A DNA stretch of 64,000 bases from Bacteroidota bacterium (GCA_024640885.1 JAHEEC010000002.1:1-64000), one strand, 5' to 3'. Counted from the first letter of the stretch, positions 19,549-29,495 are shown. Made by a program: numbers and translations. Notes: generated by a model from the sequence alone, not told the origin.

Positions 19549-19830
19549 TTAGATCTTGTCTGTGTCAACAATCCTTCCGAGAATATCGGCGTAGGGCATC
19601 ATCAGGTACTCCTTACCGTCAAACTCCAGTTCTGTGCCTGAAAAATTCTTGTAGAAAACCACGTCTCCCACTGAAATCTCAGGATCTTCAATGCCGCTGA
19701 GGGCAAGCACTCTTGCGAACAGCGGTTTCTCCTTGGCGGTATCGGGAATGATGATCCCCGAAGCTGTCTTCTCTTCTGTGGCTTCAACCTCCAGAAGGAC
19801 ATGTTGATTGATTGGCTGTAACTCTTTCAT
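19549..19830 (-). CDS. groES: GroES-type co-chaperonin (no groEL adjacent)
   Basis: 93 aa; EEKTASGIIIPDTAKEKP mobile loop, GDVVFYKNFSGTELEFDGKEYLMMPYADILGRI. Confidence 0.88.
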   Translation of the reverse strand: MKELQPINQHVLLEVEATEEKTASGIIIPDTAKEKPLFARVLALSGIEDPEISVGDVVFYKNFSGTELEFDGKEYLMMPYADILGRIVDTDKI

Positions 19831-19866
19831 TTTTAATTGATTTTAGGTTTACTAATTGAGACTGAC

Positions 19867-20448
19867 TCAATTTAATTCCAACAGCTGATTGATCCGGGTT
19901 TTATCAAAACCCACAATCATCTGTCCGTTTATCTCTGTCTGCGGAACCCCCTGCTGTCCGCTCATCCGGACCATCCTCTCAGCGGCGGAACTGTCCGCTG
20001 CCACATTGATCTCCCGGAAAGTTACATTTTGCTGTTTCAGATAGGTTTTCAACGTGGTACACCAGGAGCAGGTAGGTGTGGTATAGACAGTAACCTGTTT
20101 TTGCTTTTGGCCGGCGGCCCCTTTGAGGGTTCCAATTTCGCGGCCCGCCAGGATGGACCCGTAGGCCGATTCGGTCTGACACCCTTTGATGACATTGGTT
20201 ACCCGGCCCTGCTTAAATACCACGAGGCTGGGCGCACTTGTTACCCGGAGCTCCTGATGAATGTCACGGACCTCGTTGACATCGGCTGCACAAACGGGAT
20301 TCTCCGTCCGGTTGAGCACGTTTCCGAAGCGCTCAAGGGCACATTCGCTCTGGGCTGAACCTGCCTTATAAAGTAGCAGAAATGCTCTCTCTGCACCTGA
20401 GATGGTCTCCTGGAGGTCAGAGAAGGATTTTACAGTTGTTATTTTCAT
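19867..20448 (-). CDS. Thioredoxin-like domain fused to glutaredoxin-like domain
   Basis: N-terminal Trx-like region lacking CXXC (VTSAPSLVVFKQGR); C-terminal YTTPTCSWCTTLKTYLKQQNVTFREINV...GVPQTEINGQMIVGFD. Probable start MKITTVKSF. Confidence 0.8.
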   Translation of the reverse strand: MKITTVKSFSDLQETISGAERAFLLLYKAGSAQSECALERFGNVLNRTENPVCAADVNEVRDIHQELRVTSAPSLVVFKQGRVTNVIKGCQTESAYGSILAGREIGTLKGAAGQKQKQVTVYTTPTCSWCTTLKTYLKQQNVTFREINVAADSSAAERMVRMSGQQGVPQTEINGQMIVGFDKTRINQLLELN

Positions 20449-20504
20449 AGCCGGATTACCCTTGTGTTTTAAGGGCACAAAATAACAACAGGATAAGGGG
20501 AATT

Positions 20505-21152
20505 TCAGTAACTTTTGTCACACAAGGGAGAATAATCGATGCGTCCCCGGTAGAGGCTGATCATCCCCTTTTTTTCCATCTGCTTCAACAACCTTGAAAT
20601 GACCTCCCTGGAGCTGTTCAGGGCGAGTGCCACATCCTGGTGAGAGCCTTCATAAATCTTTGAACCGGAGGAGCGGTACCGGTCCCTGAAGAATCGCTCC
20701 AGCCGTTCATCCATTTTTAAAAAGGCGATGCTGTCCAGGGCGTTTAGCAATTCATCAAACCTCCGCTGCATAGAGCGCATGACATACTCCTTCCATGTCT
20801 GGAATTGTGTCATCCAGCTGTCCAGCAGTTCCACCGGGATCAGGACCACGGTGGTTGGCTCCTCTGCGATGGCCTTCACCCTGCTTCTGGTTCGGTCCAT
20901 ACAGCAGATGAGGGAAACAGTGCATACCTCCCCGGGCCTCATGTAATAAAGCAGCAGCTCATTGCCTGCCTCATCGGTCCTGCATACCTTGATCAGGCCC
21001 GAAAGTACGATGGGGAATGCCCTGATATACTGGTCCTCACGAATGAGCTCCTGGTCCTGTTCGAATTCTTTAAAAGTACCCACCTCACTGATGGCAGACC
21101 TTAGCCCCGATTCGAAGAACGGGAACTGGGACCTGACTAACTCTTCAATCAT
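20505..21152 (-). CDS. Crp/Fnr-family transcriptional regulator
   Basis: cNMP-binding-like N-terminal domain and HTH (SHQDVALALNSSREVISRLLKQMEKKGMI). Confidence 0.9.
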   Translation of the reverse strand: MIEELVRSQFPFFESGLRSAISEVGTFKEFEQDQELIREDQYIRAFPIVLSGLIKVCRTDEAGNELLLYYMRPGEVCTVSLICCMDRTRSRVKAIAEEPTTVVLIPVELLDSWMTQFQTWKEYVMRSMQRRFDELLNALDSIAFLKMDERLERFFRDRYRSSGSKIYEGSHQDVALALNSSREVISRLLKQMEKKGMISLYRGRIDYSPLCDKSY

Positions 21153-21158
21153 ATCTCA

Positions 21159-21569
21159 CTATTTATAGGGTCTTTTTCCCCTGATCCTGCCCCTCCCGGT
21201 CTTGATGGGATCGGGTGGTTTCTTTCGCAGCCATTTCCCGTAGTAGATCAGCAGGATCCCAGCGAAAAATGGGGCATAAACAATCCAGCGGGGAATTCCT
21301 TTCAGGATCCAGCCTGCATTTGATCCCAGGGTAAGCAGCAATCCGATCACCGCCAGGGCCATGCCGGCCCGGTACCAGGTTTTTCCCCGTTCCAGGGCCC
21401 CCTGTTCAATTTCACCCTTCAGCACCCTTTCATCCACTTGCCTGATGAGGTTCCGGATCTCGTTTTCGGTAAATCCCTTTTCAGCAAGCTCTTCCCTGAT
21501 CAGGGAGTAACTTTCACCATTGAGCTTTCTTTGAACCAGCTCTTCTATGTGGTGATCAGGAAGGATCAA
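21159..21569 (-). CDS. Small membrane protein of unknown function
   Basis: 136-aa ORF with two TM segments; start overlaps the stop of the upstream gene. Confidence 0.6.
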   Translation of the reverse strand: MILPDHHIEELVQRKLNGESYSLIREELAEKGFTENEIRNLIRQVDERVLKGEIEQGALERGKTWYRAGMALAVIGLLLTLGSNAGWILKGIPRWIVYAPFFAGILLIYYGKWLRKKPPDPIKTGRGRIRGKRPYK

Positions 21570-23442
21570 GCCCTTTTAAGTATTTATCCAGGAATTGGAG
21601 GATTTTTCCATACCCTTCGATCTCGTTCTCTTTCTTAAGGAATCCATGTCCCTCATCCCCGAAAATCACGTACTCTACCGGCACCCCGTTCTCTCTGACA
21701 GCTGCTACCATCTCATCCGATTCTACCTGGAGCACCCGAGGATCATTGGCCCCCTGGAGTACCATCACCGGCTTAGTCACATTCTCGGCATGGAAAAGGG
21801 GACTTATCCTGTAGAGACGTATGGAATCCTCTGTATAGGGATCGCCCAGCTCCTCATAAAGGGCTTTTCTTGCGGATTCCCACCATGCAGGAATAGATTT
21901 GAGGGTTCTTAACCAGTTGGTGACCCCGAAAACATTTACTCCCACAGCAAACGCCTCTGGTTGAAACGCCAGGGCAGCCATCACCATGTATCCTCCGTAA
22001 GATCCCCCAAAGATCCCCACTTTTTCCATATCCACGTATCCCAGCTGCTCCAGAAAATCTTTCGCCCTCACGCAATCCAGCAGGTCATCCTCTCCATGAC
22101 GCTGGTTATCAAGGTTGTAAAAAGTTTTCCCATAACCGGAGCTACCCCGGTTATTCACAGCAAGTACTGCATAACCATGATTGACAAAATACTGGATCAG
22201 GTTACTGAATCCCAACCTGCTCTGGCCCCCGGGGCCTCCATGGATCCAGAGAAGGGCCGGGACCTTGTTTTTCCTGGAGGCCTGATGAGGTGTGTACAAA
22301 ATGGCCGGGATCTCCAAACCATCGAACGAGGGATACCTGATAACCTGGCCGGCCACAAGGTCCTCTTCCTTAATTTCCGGATTAAGGCTATTGGTTAGCC
22401 TGATAAGTTTTTTATCCTGAAAATTGTAAGTATAGATATCTCCAGGTGAAGTCGAACTTCCTGCAGAAAGGCGGATCAGGTTCTCTTTCCTGGATATGGA
22501 TACGCTGGAAATATCGCCACCCTCGAATTGAGGCATTTTGACCTCCGATCCACTTTCCACATCAATCACCCTGATCACTGTTTTAGCATCCTGATTGATC
22601 CCGATCACCTGGAATTTATAGTTATAAGAGAAATAGGAATACATCACATCCCAATCGGTTTGAAAAATGATCTCCTTTTCCCCTGAATCCAACTTGTAGG
22701 AAGAGAGGTATGTAAATTCACCGCCTTCATCGGTCAGAAAGTAGAGAATGTCGTCATCAAGGGAGAAATCGGCTGGAGCATAGGTGGCATCTCCCTCGTG
22801 TTGAGAGATGTGTTTCATAGCTCCTGTCTCAAAATCGAGCAGGTACATCTCATTATTGGATGTGGTGATAGGCCGGGTCAGCACCAGGTACCTTCCCGTG
22901 GTGGAAACCAGCACAGGATCAAATCCTTCGTTGTTCTCAAAGATCATAACGGGTTCCAGGGTTTGAATATCCATTCTGAATTGGTCGAAATAGCGTGGAT
23001 CTCTCTGGTTTGACATGAAATAAAAACTACCCAGATCGTGTGCCCAACCTCCAAACTCAGAAACGGCACCTTCCCAGGGAGTGAGGTCAGTCACCTTCCC
23101 TTCGGGATCCTGCATATAGATATGGTTGATTTCGTTTCCGCCCTGGTCACTGGAAAAGAGAAACCGGTCGTCCTCAGGAAAAAATGAGATCGCAAACCGG
23201 GATTCATTCTTTGAGTCAGTAAGTTGTTCTTCACCTGATCCATCCACCTGGAGGGCGTATAGATTGTAAATTCCTGTTTTGTTACTGGTTACCAGTAACC
23301 GGGAGTCATCCGAAGAGAAACTTCCTCCGAATACAGAGAGGTTATCATAGAACTGTTCTATGGTATACCGGGTGACCTCCCGGGATGACTGCGTACAGGC
23401 AGCCAGAAATGCGAGCGCAATGATTCCTGACAGTTTTTTCAT
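21556..23442 (-). CDS. S9-family serine peptidase (prolyl-oligopeptidase-like)
   Basis: Beta-propeller N-terminal half; GIFGGSYGGYMVMAAL nucleophile; HGGPGGQ; GDEGHGF. Start set to MKKLSGIIALAFLAAC (lipobox). Confidence 0.92.
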   Translation of the reverse strand: MKKLSGIIALAFLAACTQSSREVTRYTIEQFYDNLSVFGGSFSSDDSRLLVTSNKTGIYNLYALQVDGSGEEQLTDSKNESRFAISFFPEDDRFLFSSDQGGNEINHIYMQDPEGKVTDLTPWEGAVSEFGGWAHDLGSFYFMSNQRDPRYFDQFRMDIQTLEPVMIFENNEGFDPVLVSTTGRYLVLTRPITTSNNEMYLLDFETGAMKHISQHEGDATYAPADFSLDDDILYFLTDEGGEFTYLSSYKLDSGEKEIIFQTDWDVMYSYFSYNYKFQVIGINQDAKTVIRVIDVESGSEVKMPQFEGGDISSVSISRKENLIRLSAGSSTSPGDIYTYNFQDKKLIRLTNSLNPEIKEEDLVAGQVIRYPSFDGLEIPAILYTPHQASRKNKVPALLWIHGGPGGQSRLGFSNLIQYFVNHGYAVLAVNNRGSSGYGKTFYNLDNQRHGEDDLLDCVRAKDFLEQLGYVDMEKVGIFGGSYGGYMVMAALAFQPEAFAVGVNVFGVTNWLRTLKSIPAWWESARKALYEELGDPYTEDSIRLYRISPLFHAENVTKPVMVLQGANDPRVLQVESDEMVAAVRENGVPVEYVIFGDEGHGFLKKENEIEGYGKILQFLDKYLKGLDPS

Positions 23443-23502
23443 GATGGCACTTATTGGTAAGTGGTCAAAGTTAACATTTGCCTGCAAGAAAATCAATCTC
23501 AT

Positions 23503-23859
23503 CTACCTCCCAAGAAATTTCCTTTTTGTTCCTCTCTTAGCCTCACTGGCTTTGATGTTGCCTCCGCCCCAGGTGAGTCCTGATTTGCGCTCCCTGAAGG
23601 CAAATGATTGTCCGGATCTTTTCTGCCCACCTGCTTCGGGCGGGGAGCTGCTTTGAGAAGGAGATTCTCTTTGATCCCTTTGTTTTCTCTGTTCCCGGTG
23701 ATCAAGCAGGTTAATGACCAGGAATGCAGCCAGGCTGGTTGCCACCAGGAGCGCAATCAACAGTTGAATTCTCGGGGTTCCAAGCTGATGGGTGATCCAT
23801 GCAAAGACAATAACCGTGATGGTAATCAGTACCAGGAAAAGTTTGATGGTCGATTTCAT
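23503..23859 (-). CDS. Small two-TM hypothetical protein with basic C-terminus
   Basis: ORF from internal start MKSTIKLFLVLITITVIVFAWI; the longer ORF-track start at 24039 overlaps the adjacent gene and is less likely. Confidence 0.5.
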   Translation of the reverse strand: MKSTIKLFLVLITITVIVFAWITHQLGTPRIQLLIALLVATSLAAFLVINLLDHREQRKQRDQRESPSQSSSPPEAGGQKRSGQSFAFRERKSGLTWGGGNIKASEAKRGTKRKFLGR

Positions 23860-23896
23860 TGGATCGCCGCTTTTGTATTCCCAAGATAATAATAAT

Positions 23897-25423
23897 TTAC
23901 TGTCCGGGCTCCTGAAGAATATGTTGAAGTCTCTCAATGGACTCCTTAAGGGAAGCCTCTGGTTCGATGCTATTATAGATGCCCCAGAATAAAGGATCAA
24001 ACTTGAAGGGCTCATCGGATAGTACAATATTGGGATCAACCCTCTCGGAAGCAGATATCCGAAGCCGTTGGCCGGGTATCACATCGGTGACAGCCATCTC
24101 AATGGCGATCCGGTATTTTGCACCCATCCATTTTCTCCGCTTCCGGATCTTCATTTCGAGCTCGGCCCGTACCTGGCTCACATGGTAATTTCCTTCCGAC
24201 CCCCTGTACTCCACATGATACCTGGCAGTTACCGGTCTGATCCGGATATTGGGGGAGCGGCTTACCAGGAATAACTCTGGCTCCCGGTGAATCAATTCCG
24301 GGTTGAATTCGAAATCAGCTGCCAGAATCGCCAGGTTCTCCTGATCCAGGTAAAGTTGTCCCCGGAAAAGCAATTCAGGGATCTGGGTTTTCTGCTGAAA
24401 GCTAATCACATACACCAGCCTCTCCCCATAGGCGATCAGATCAGTGAATTCCAGGTCATACCTCTCAAGTAGATCATCGCTTAGGAAATCAGGCCGGTTC
24501 TTGATCACATCGAGGCTGAATGAGGTATAGATTCCCGACCGGAGTTTGATAAGCACCGTATCCTCCGTTGTAACGTCAGCTATTTTCCTGCCCTGCCTGA
24601 TCCTCACGCGGTCAGGAGCCGAATTCGGGGTGTAAGCTCCTTTGGCCACATCCAGAATGGCTTCAGAATAGACCATGCAATGTTCATTCCGTTTGACCGA
24701 TTCCCGGTAAAAGGCCGTCATGGTGGAATTATCATCCAGGTAATTGGAGGGGATCCTGTTCAGGGCTTCCCTCAATAATATTCCCGGATCTGCGAACCGG
24801 ATGATCACCTCCTGGAGTGGAATGGTCTCCCTCTCAAGAAAGATCGTCAACTCCCCTTCCAAAGGGTAGGTTACAGGGTGGAGGATGCGCTGGTAACCCA
24901 TGTAGGAGACCACCAGCAGGGGATCGGAAAGGGTGCCGGGGATCTTGAATGAAAATTCCCCCTCCTGGTTGGAAATGGAACCAAGGCTGGTCCCATAAAG
25001 TGCAATGGTGGCATATGGAAGCGGTTTCCCGGATCGACTGTCCAGCACCCTGCCCCGAACAATGGAGCGATTGGTCTCCAGGTTTATGGGAACGGGTGCG
25101 GATTCATTTTTAGGAAAAATGACAATATTCCGGTCAATGAGCCGGTAAGCGAACCTCGGGTTGTGAAGGAGTGAATCAAGGGTTTCTTCAAGTGTCAGAT
25201 CGTTCACCTCGAACTGGACCCTCTCTTTCCCTGAGATCTGATCCGCATTGAAGGTGAAGTGGTACCCGGTCTGAATGGTAATCTCGTCCAGGACCTGGTT
25301 GACAGTCATGTTCTTTGATGAAAGGGTCACCCTGATCCCTGGAATGGAATCCTGGCCGTGAAGAGAGGACGAAAGCAGGAAAGCCAATATTAAAAGGGGC
25401 GTCAGCCAGAGACGATCTTCCAT
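23897..25423 (-). CDS. STN-domain/CarboxypepD_reg-like protein without a TonB barrel
   Basis: STN-like region (LSSKNMTVNQVLDEITIQTGYHFTF), carboxypeptidase regulatory-like domain (RGRVLDSRSGKPLPYATIALYGTSLGSISNQEGEFSFKIP); C-terminus paralogous to 27083..28369. Confidence 0.8.
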   Translation of the reverse strand: MEDRLWLTPLLILAFLLSSSLHGQDSIPGIRVTLSSKNMTVNQVLDEITIQTGYHFTFNADQISGKERVQFEVNDLTLEETLDSLLHNPRFAYRLIDRNIVIFPKNESAPVPINLETNRSIVRGRVLDSRSGKPLPYATIALYGTSLGSISNQEGEFSFKIPGTLSDPLLVVSYMGYQRILHPVTYPLEGELTIFLERETIPLQEVIIRFADPGILLREALNRIPSNYLDDNSTMTAFYRESVKRNEHCMVYSEAILDVAKGAYTPNSAPDRVRIRQGRKIADVTTEDTVLIKLRSGIYTSFSLDVIKNRPDFLSDDLLERYDLEFTDLIAYGERLVYVISFQQKTQIPELLFRGQLYLDQENLAILAADFEFNPELIHREPELFLVSRSPNIRIRPVTARYHVEYRGSEGNYHVSQVRAELEMKIRKRRKWMGAKYRIAIEMAVTDVIPGQRLRISASERVDPNIVLSDEPFKFDPLFWGIYNSIEPEASLKESIERLQHILQEPGQ

Positions 25424-25454
25424 ATTTCCCCTTATACCACTTCCCATCCGCTTT

Positions 25455-26441
25455 TTAATTGGTCAGGTAATAGCCGTTCTCATTGTGACTGACCGTCAAA
25501 CTGAATGCAGTGCCAATGGTTTCAAGAATGGCATCTATGGATTGTTCGCTGTATGAAGTGGTGATCCTCAAATCCTTCAATTCATCCTGGTTGGTGTGGA
25601 TCTTCACATGGTAGGATTCTTCCAGTTCCCTGAGCACATCCAACAGTTCCTCATCTACAAATTTAAACTCTTTTGTCTTCCATGAGATATAGTTGGGATC
25701 GGACTGGGCCGATGCAGTCAGCTTTTGCTTTACTGTTTTCCCCAACTCTCCCGGTTCCAGTGTAATAAACTCACCCGTTTGATCAATGGCCATTCTGACT
25801 TTTCCGGATTCAACGTAAACTTCCACTTCCGGGGAACGCTCCGAGCGTTTTACATTGAAGGAGGTTCCCAGTACCGAGATCACCACTTTTCCCGATGTAA
25901 CTGAGAAAGGGTTCACAGGATCCGACATCACCTCAAAAAATGCTTCACCTTCCAGCTCCACCTTCCTTTCATGGCTAAAAGATTCCGGATAGGTGATGGC
26001 GGCCCCCTCATTGAGGTAGACCCTGCTGCCGTCAGGTAAGTGGATGGTGGTAACCCCGCTTTCGGATAATCGTTTCAGCAGGGACTCATCGTTGTGGGTT
26101 TTGAGGTAGCCGAAATAGAACGCCGGGACCCCGATGGCCAGGATCAGTAAAATGGATGCAGCTACCCTGAGGAGAGGCAGCATATTTCTTCGGCCCGCGG
26201 CGGACTCCTTTAGAAGCCCGTCATCTTCTAGCCTCCGATGCAGTTTGTCCCAGGCCTTGCCAGAATCCACGCCTCCCCGGGAGGAACTCTCATCGAAATA
26301 TTTCCAGGTCTTTTCCATGTTTTTTAATTCAATCAGTTTTTTTGGATCTCCTTCAAACTGTTCCCTGAAGGCAATCTCTTCCTTCGCACTCATTTCACCG
26401 GCGAAGAACCGGGCCATATTTATGTGTTTACTGGTGCTCAT
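25455..26441 (-). CDS. FecR-family anti-sigma factor
   Basis: Single TM; VTTIHLPDGSRVYLNEGAAITYPESF; GEAFFEV; GTSFNVK; C-terminal FVDEELLDVLRELEESYHVKI. Confidence 0.93.
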   Translation of the reverse strand: MSTSKHINMARFFAGEMSAKEEIAFREQFEGDPKKLIELKNMEKTWKYFDESSSRGGVDSGKAWDKLHRRLEDDGLLKESAAGRRNMLPLLRVAASILLILAIGVPAFYFGYLKTHNDESLLKRLSESGVTTIHLPDGSRVYLNEGAAITYPESFSHERKVELEGEAFFEVMSDPVNPFSVTSGKVVISVLGTSFNVKRSERSPEVEVYVESGKVRMAIDQTGEFITLEPGELGKTVKQKLTASAQSDPNYISWKTKEFKFVDEELLDVLRELEESYHVKIHTNQDELKDLRITTSYSEQSIDAILETIGTAFSLTVSHNENGYYLTN

Positions 26442-26976
26442 ATTTCTCCATGCTGTTTCGCAATGCTTTCAATGCTTTCCCCATATTTGCTTCAACGGTC
26501 TTTACCGAAATGGAGAGCCTGTCGGCAATTTCCGTGTATTTTAACCCTTCCTGCCGGTTCAAACGAAAGATCTCCCTGGTTCTTTCGGGCAGCGCTTCAA
26601 GCGTTCTTGAGACCAGTTCCGACAGCTCATTGTACTGCATCAGCTGTGATGGATCCGCGGTCTCCATTTCATGCTCCGGGGTGATCCCAAACTCAAAGGG
26701 GAATTCCCGGCGCGACTTTCTCAGGAACATCATAGAATTGTTATAAACAGCACGGTAGAGGTAGCTCTGCCAGCTCTTTGTAATCTTCAGTGATTCCCTG
26801 TTCTTCCATACATTATAGAACACATCCTGAACAATCTCCTCTGCGATCTCTCCTTTGCCAACCAGGCTTTGGGCATAGCCAAAAAGCCCGGAATAAAAGC
26901 GGTGAAAGAGCTTCTCAAAGGAGGTGATATCCCCGCTTTGGATCTTTCTCAATTGATATTGTTCGTTCAGGACCAT
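26428..26976 (-). CDS. ECF RNA polymerase sigma factor (Bacteroidetes FecI-like)
   Basis: FEKLFHRFYSGLFGYAQSLVG...AEEIVQDVFYNVWKNRESL...LPERTREIFRLNRQEGLKYTEIADRLSISVKTVEANM. Confidence 0.94.
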   Translation of the reverse strand: MVLNEQYQLRKIQSGDITSFEKLFHRFYSGLFGYAQSLVGKGEIAEEIVQDVFYNVWKNRESLKITKSWQSYLYRAVYNNSMMFLRKSRREFPFEFGITPEHEMETADPSQLMQYNELSELVSRTLEALPERTREIFRLNRQEGLKYTEIADRLSISVKTVEANMGKALKALRNSMEKYEHQ

Positions 26977-26988
26977 TGTGAAGTTTGA

Positions 26989-27055
26989 AAAGCGTTGCCT
27001 TCATGTGGCTTCATCCGGGACGGCAAAGTTACACATTTCCTGAAGACAACGCTTT
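26989..27055. promoter_or_regulatory. 15-bp inverted repeat (14/15) flanking the likely ECF sigma promoter
   Basis: AAAGCGTTGCCTTCA (26989-27003) versus TGAAGACAACGCTTT (27041-27055); the loop contains TAACTTTG on the minus strand (TAnnTTTG-type -7 element). Confidence 0.55.
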
Positions 27056-27082
27056 GAGATATAGTGATTGGATGCTATGTCA

Positions 27083-28369
27083 TTATGTACGCCTCAGGTA
27101 TTTCCTGTTCAACCTTCGAATGGCGCTTTCAATGGACTGGTCCGGTTCGATCACATTGTAACCCTCCCAGAATCCCTGGTCAAAGAATATGTAAACCTTC
27201 TCGTCCATGATGTCGTTTCTCTTGAACCTATCCTTAGAAGCAAACTTTTCAATTCCTTCGTATGAGCGGTCAGTGATCGCCACTTCAGACATGGTGGTAT
27301 ATGTGGTATTGAACAGTTTCTTCTGCCAGTCCACCTTGAATTTCACTTCCGCACGTGCATAGCTGAAGTACCAGCGGTCCTCCTCAATGGTGTATTTTGC
27401 CCTGTAGGCAGCTCTTTCGGGTATAATGACCATTCCCATTGGTTTTCTCTGGATAAACAACCTGGCAGCTTCCTCCTGGTTTTCTGTATTGAGCTCAAAT
27501 TCAGCTTCTGAAATAGCAAGCTTATCCATATCGATATAGAGCTTCCCGCGGTAGAAAGGTTCATCCACATATGATTTCTGATCGAATGAGACCACATAGT
27601 GAAGCCTGTCATCAATGCTGATCACATCGGTCAGGTCGAAATTATAGATTTCGCGGTATTCGGCTGAAAGAAGCACATAGGGATTTTTTACCACATCCAG
27701 GAGGATGGTGGTGTTGGGACCTCCCTGGACCTTGAACAGTACGGTATCCATTTTTTCCACATCGGCGCTCTTTCTCCCTTTGAAGAGCTTCACCTGGTCC
27801 ACCTGGAATTCATTGGTATATCCGCCCTTGAAAATGTCGATTACCGCTTCAGAGATGGATACGTAATTGCGCCCCCTCTGGATGGTCTCCCTGTAAAAAC
27901 CACGCATCATCATGGGTTGGGGACTGTAGTTCGCATTCACATTGGAGAGTACATCATTGATCAGTGCCATGGCATCCTTGGGCCTGACGGTGATCTCCTT
28001 CAGTTGAACGGATGTGGGTTCAAGCTGAACAATCACATTATTGCCCTCGAAATCGCTGAGAGGCACGATCTTATTGCTGAAGCCTATGTAGGAAATCTTT
28101 AACATGGAGACATCTGAATCCCTGGCAATTTTAATCACAAATACTCCGTCAATGTTCGTCACAGTGGCAGCATTGCTGCCTTCTGCTTCAATGGTTGCAA
28201 AAGGAAGGGTCCTGCTGCTTTGTGCATCGATAACCTTCCCGTAGTAGGCCTTGAAGTTGACGGTGTCGGCCAACTCTTCGTCCCCACCGGGCATGGCATA
28301 AAGCGATGCACTTATTAAAATGGATATGACCATCAGCAAGGACATTCTGTACTTGATAGTTGTTTTCAT
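27083..28369 (-). CDS. CarboxypepD_reg-like domain exported protein
   Basis: GKVIDAQSSRTLPFATIEAEGSNAATVTNIDGVFVIKI; MRGFYRETIQRGRNYVSISEAVIDIFKGGYT matches the paralog at 23897..25423. Confidence 0.8.
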   Translation of the reverse strand: MKTTIKYRMSLLMVISILISASLYAMPGGDEELADTVNFKAYYGKVIDAQSSRTLPFATIEAEGSNAATVTNIDGVFVIKIARDSDVSMLKISYIGFSNKIVPLSDFEGNNVIVQLEPTSVQLKEITVRPKDAMALINDVLSNVNANYSPQPMMMRGFYRETIQRGRNYVSISEAVIDIFKGGYTNEFQVDQVKLFKGRKSADVEKMDTVLFKVQGGPNTTILLDVVKNPYVLLSAEYREIYNFDLTDVISIDDRLHYVVSFDQKSYVDEPFYRGKLYIDMDKLAISEAEFELNTENQEEAARLFIQRKPMGMVIIPERAAYRAKYTIEEDRWYFSYARAEVKFKVDWQKKLFNTTYTTMSEVAITDRSYEGIEKFASKDRFKRNDIMDEKVYIFFDQGFWEGYNVIEPDQSIESAIRRLNRKYLRRT

Positions 28370-28466
28370 TTCTGTATGGATTTAAATGTTAATTTCGCGG
28401 TCTTTAACTAAAAGATGCCTGAAAGGGGAAATACCCTACGGGCAAACCACTTTTTTTTCGTGAAAT

Positions 28467-29408
28467 GTGAATATGAATTCAATTATGAAATGGGGCATTG
28501 AAAATATACCTGATCAGCAGGGCAGGGTGGCCATAGTTACCGGTGCCAACAGCGGACTTGGATTTTATACAGCAAGGGCCCTGGCTCTGAAAGGGTGCAC
28601 GGTGATCATGGCCTGCAGGGATCCCCAGAAAGGGGAGGAGGCCAGGCAAAGGTTGCTGAAGGAGAAACCTGCCTCAGAACCGGTATTATTGAACCTGGAT
28701 CTGGGCGACCTCTCTTCCATAAAAGCGTTCTCAGAGCAATACGGCAATACCATCGAACGGTTGGACCTTTTGATCAATAATGCCGGACTCATGGCCATCC
28801 CTTACCGGAAGACCAGGGATGGTTTTGAAATGCAGTTTGGAGTGAATCACCTGGGCCATTTTGCATTGACCGCGCAGCTTTGGCCCTTGCTGAAGGATAC
28901 AGAAGGTTCGAGGATCGTGAATGTGAGCAGTGTCGCACATCGTTTTGGCCATATTCATTTTGAGGATCCCAACTGGGAAAAAAGATACAGGAAATGGGGA
29001 GCCTATGGAATGAGCAAGCTGTCCAACCTGCTTTTTACCAGTGAACTGGAAAGGAGAATATCTGCATCCGGAGACCGGGTAGTGGCAGCCTCCTCCCATC
29101 CGGGTTATGCCGACACAGAATTGCAGGCAAAAGGAGCCCTGATGAAGGGATCCAGAATATCTGCGCGGTCATTCAACCTGGCAAACCGGCTTGTGGCCCA
29201 GTCGGCTGAGATGGGTGCCCTTCCTTCTTTGTATGCTGCCACGGCAGAAGGGGTGGAACCGGGCTCCTTTTATGGTCCGGGGGGATTCATGCGGATGAAA
29301 GGATGGCCTGCCCCGGATGTGCCAGATCCAAAACGTGTTACAAGGAAGGTAGCAGAAAATCTATGGGTCCTCTCGGAATCGATGACAGGGTTGAAATTTA
29401 CCATCTGA
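28467..29408 (+). CDS. SDR-family oxidoreductase
   Basis: VAIVTGANSGLGFYTARALA, LLINNAG, NVSSVAH, YGMSKLSN. Confidence 0.92.
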   Translation: MNMNSIMKWGIENIPDQQGRVAIVTGANSGLGFYTARALALKGCTVIMACRDPQKGEEARQRLLKEKPASEPVLLNLDLGDLSSIKAFSEQYGNTIERLDLLINNAGLMAIPYRKTRDGFEMQFGVNHLGHFALTAQLWPLLKDTEGSRIVNVSSVAHRFGHIHFEDPNWEKRYRKWGAYGMSKLSNLLFTSELERRISASGDRVVAASSHPGYADTELQAKGALMKGSRISARSFNLANRLVAQSAEMGALPSLYAATAEGVEPGSFYGPGGFMRMKGWPAPDVPDPKRVTRKVAENLWVLSESMTGLKFTI

Positions 29409-29495
29409 CACCCATTGCCTGACCAGGATCCTTCATCTTCCGTTGTGGCATAGAATTTGCAATTCATGATGTGATAATTCTAATGGAAAGAGATC

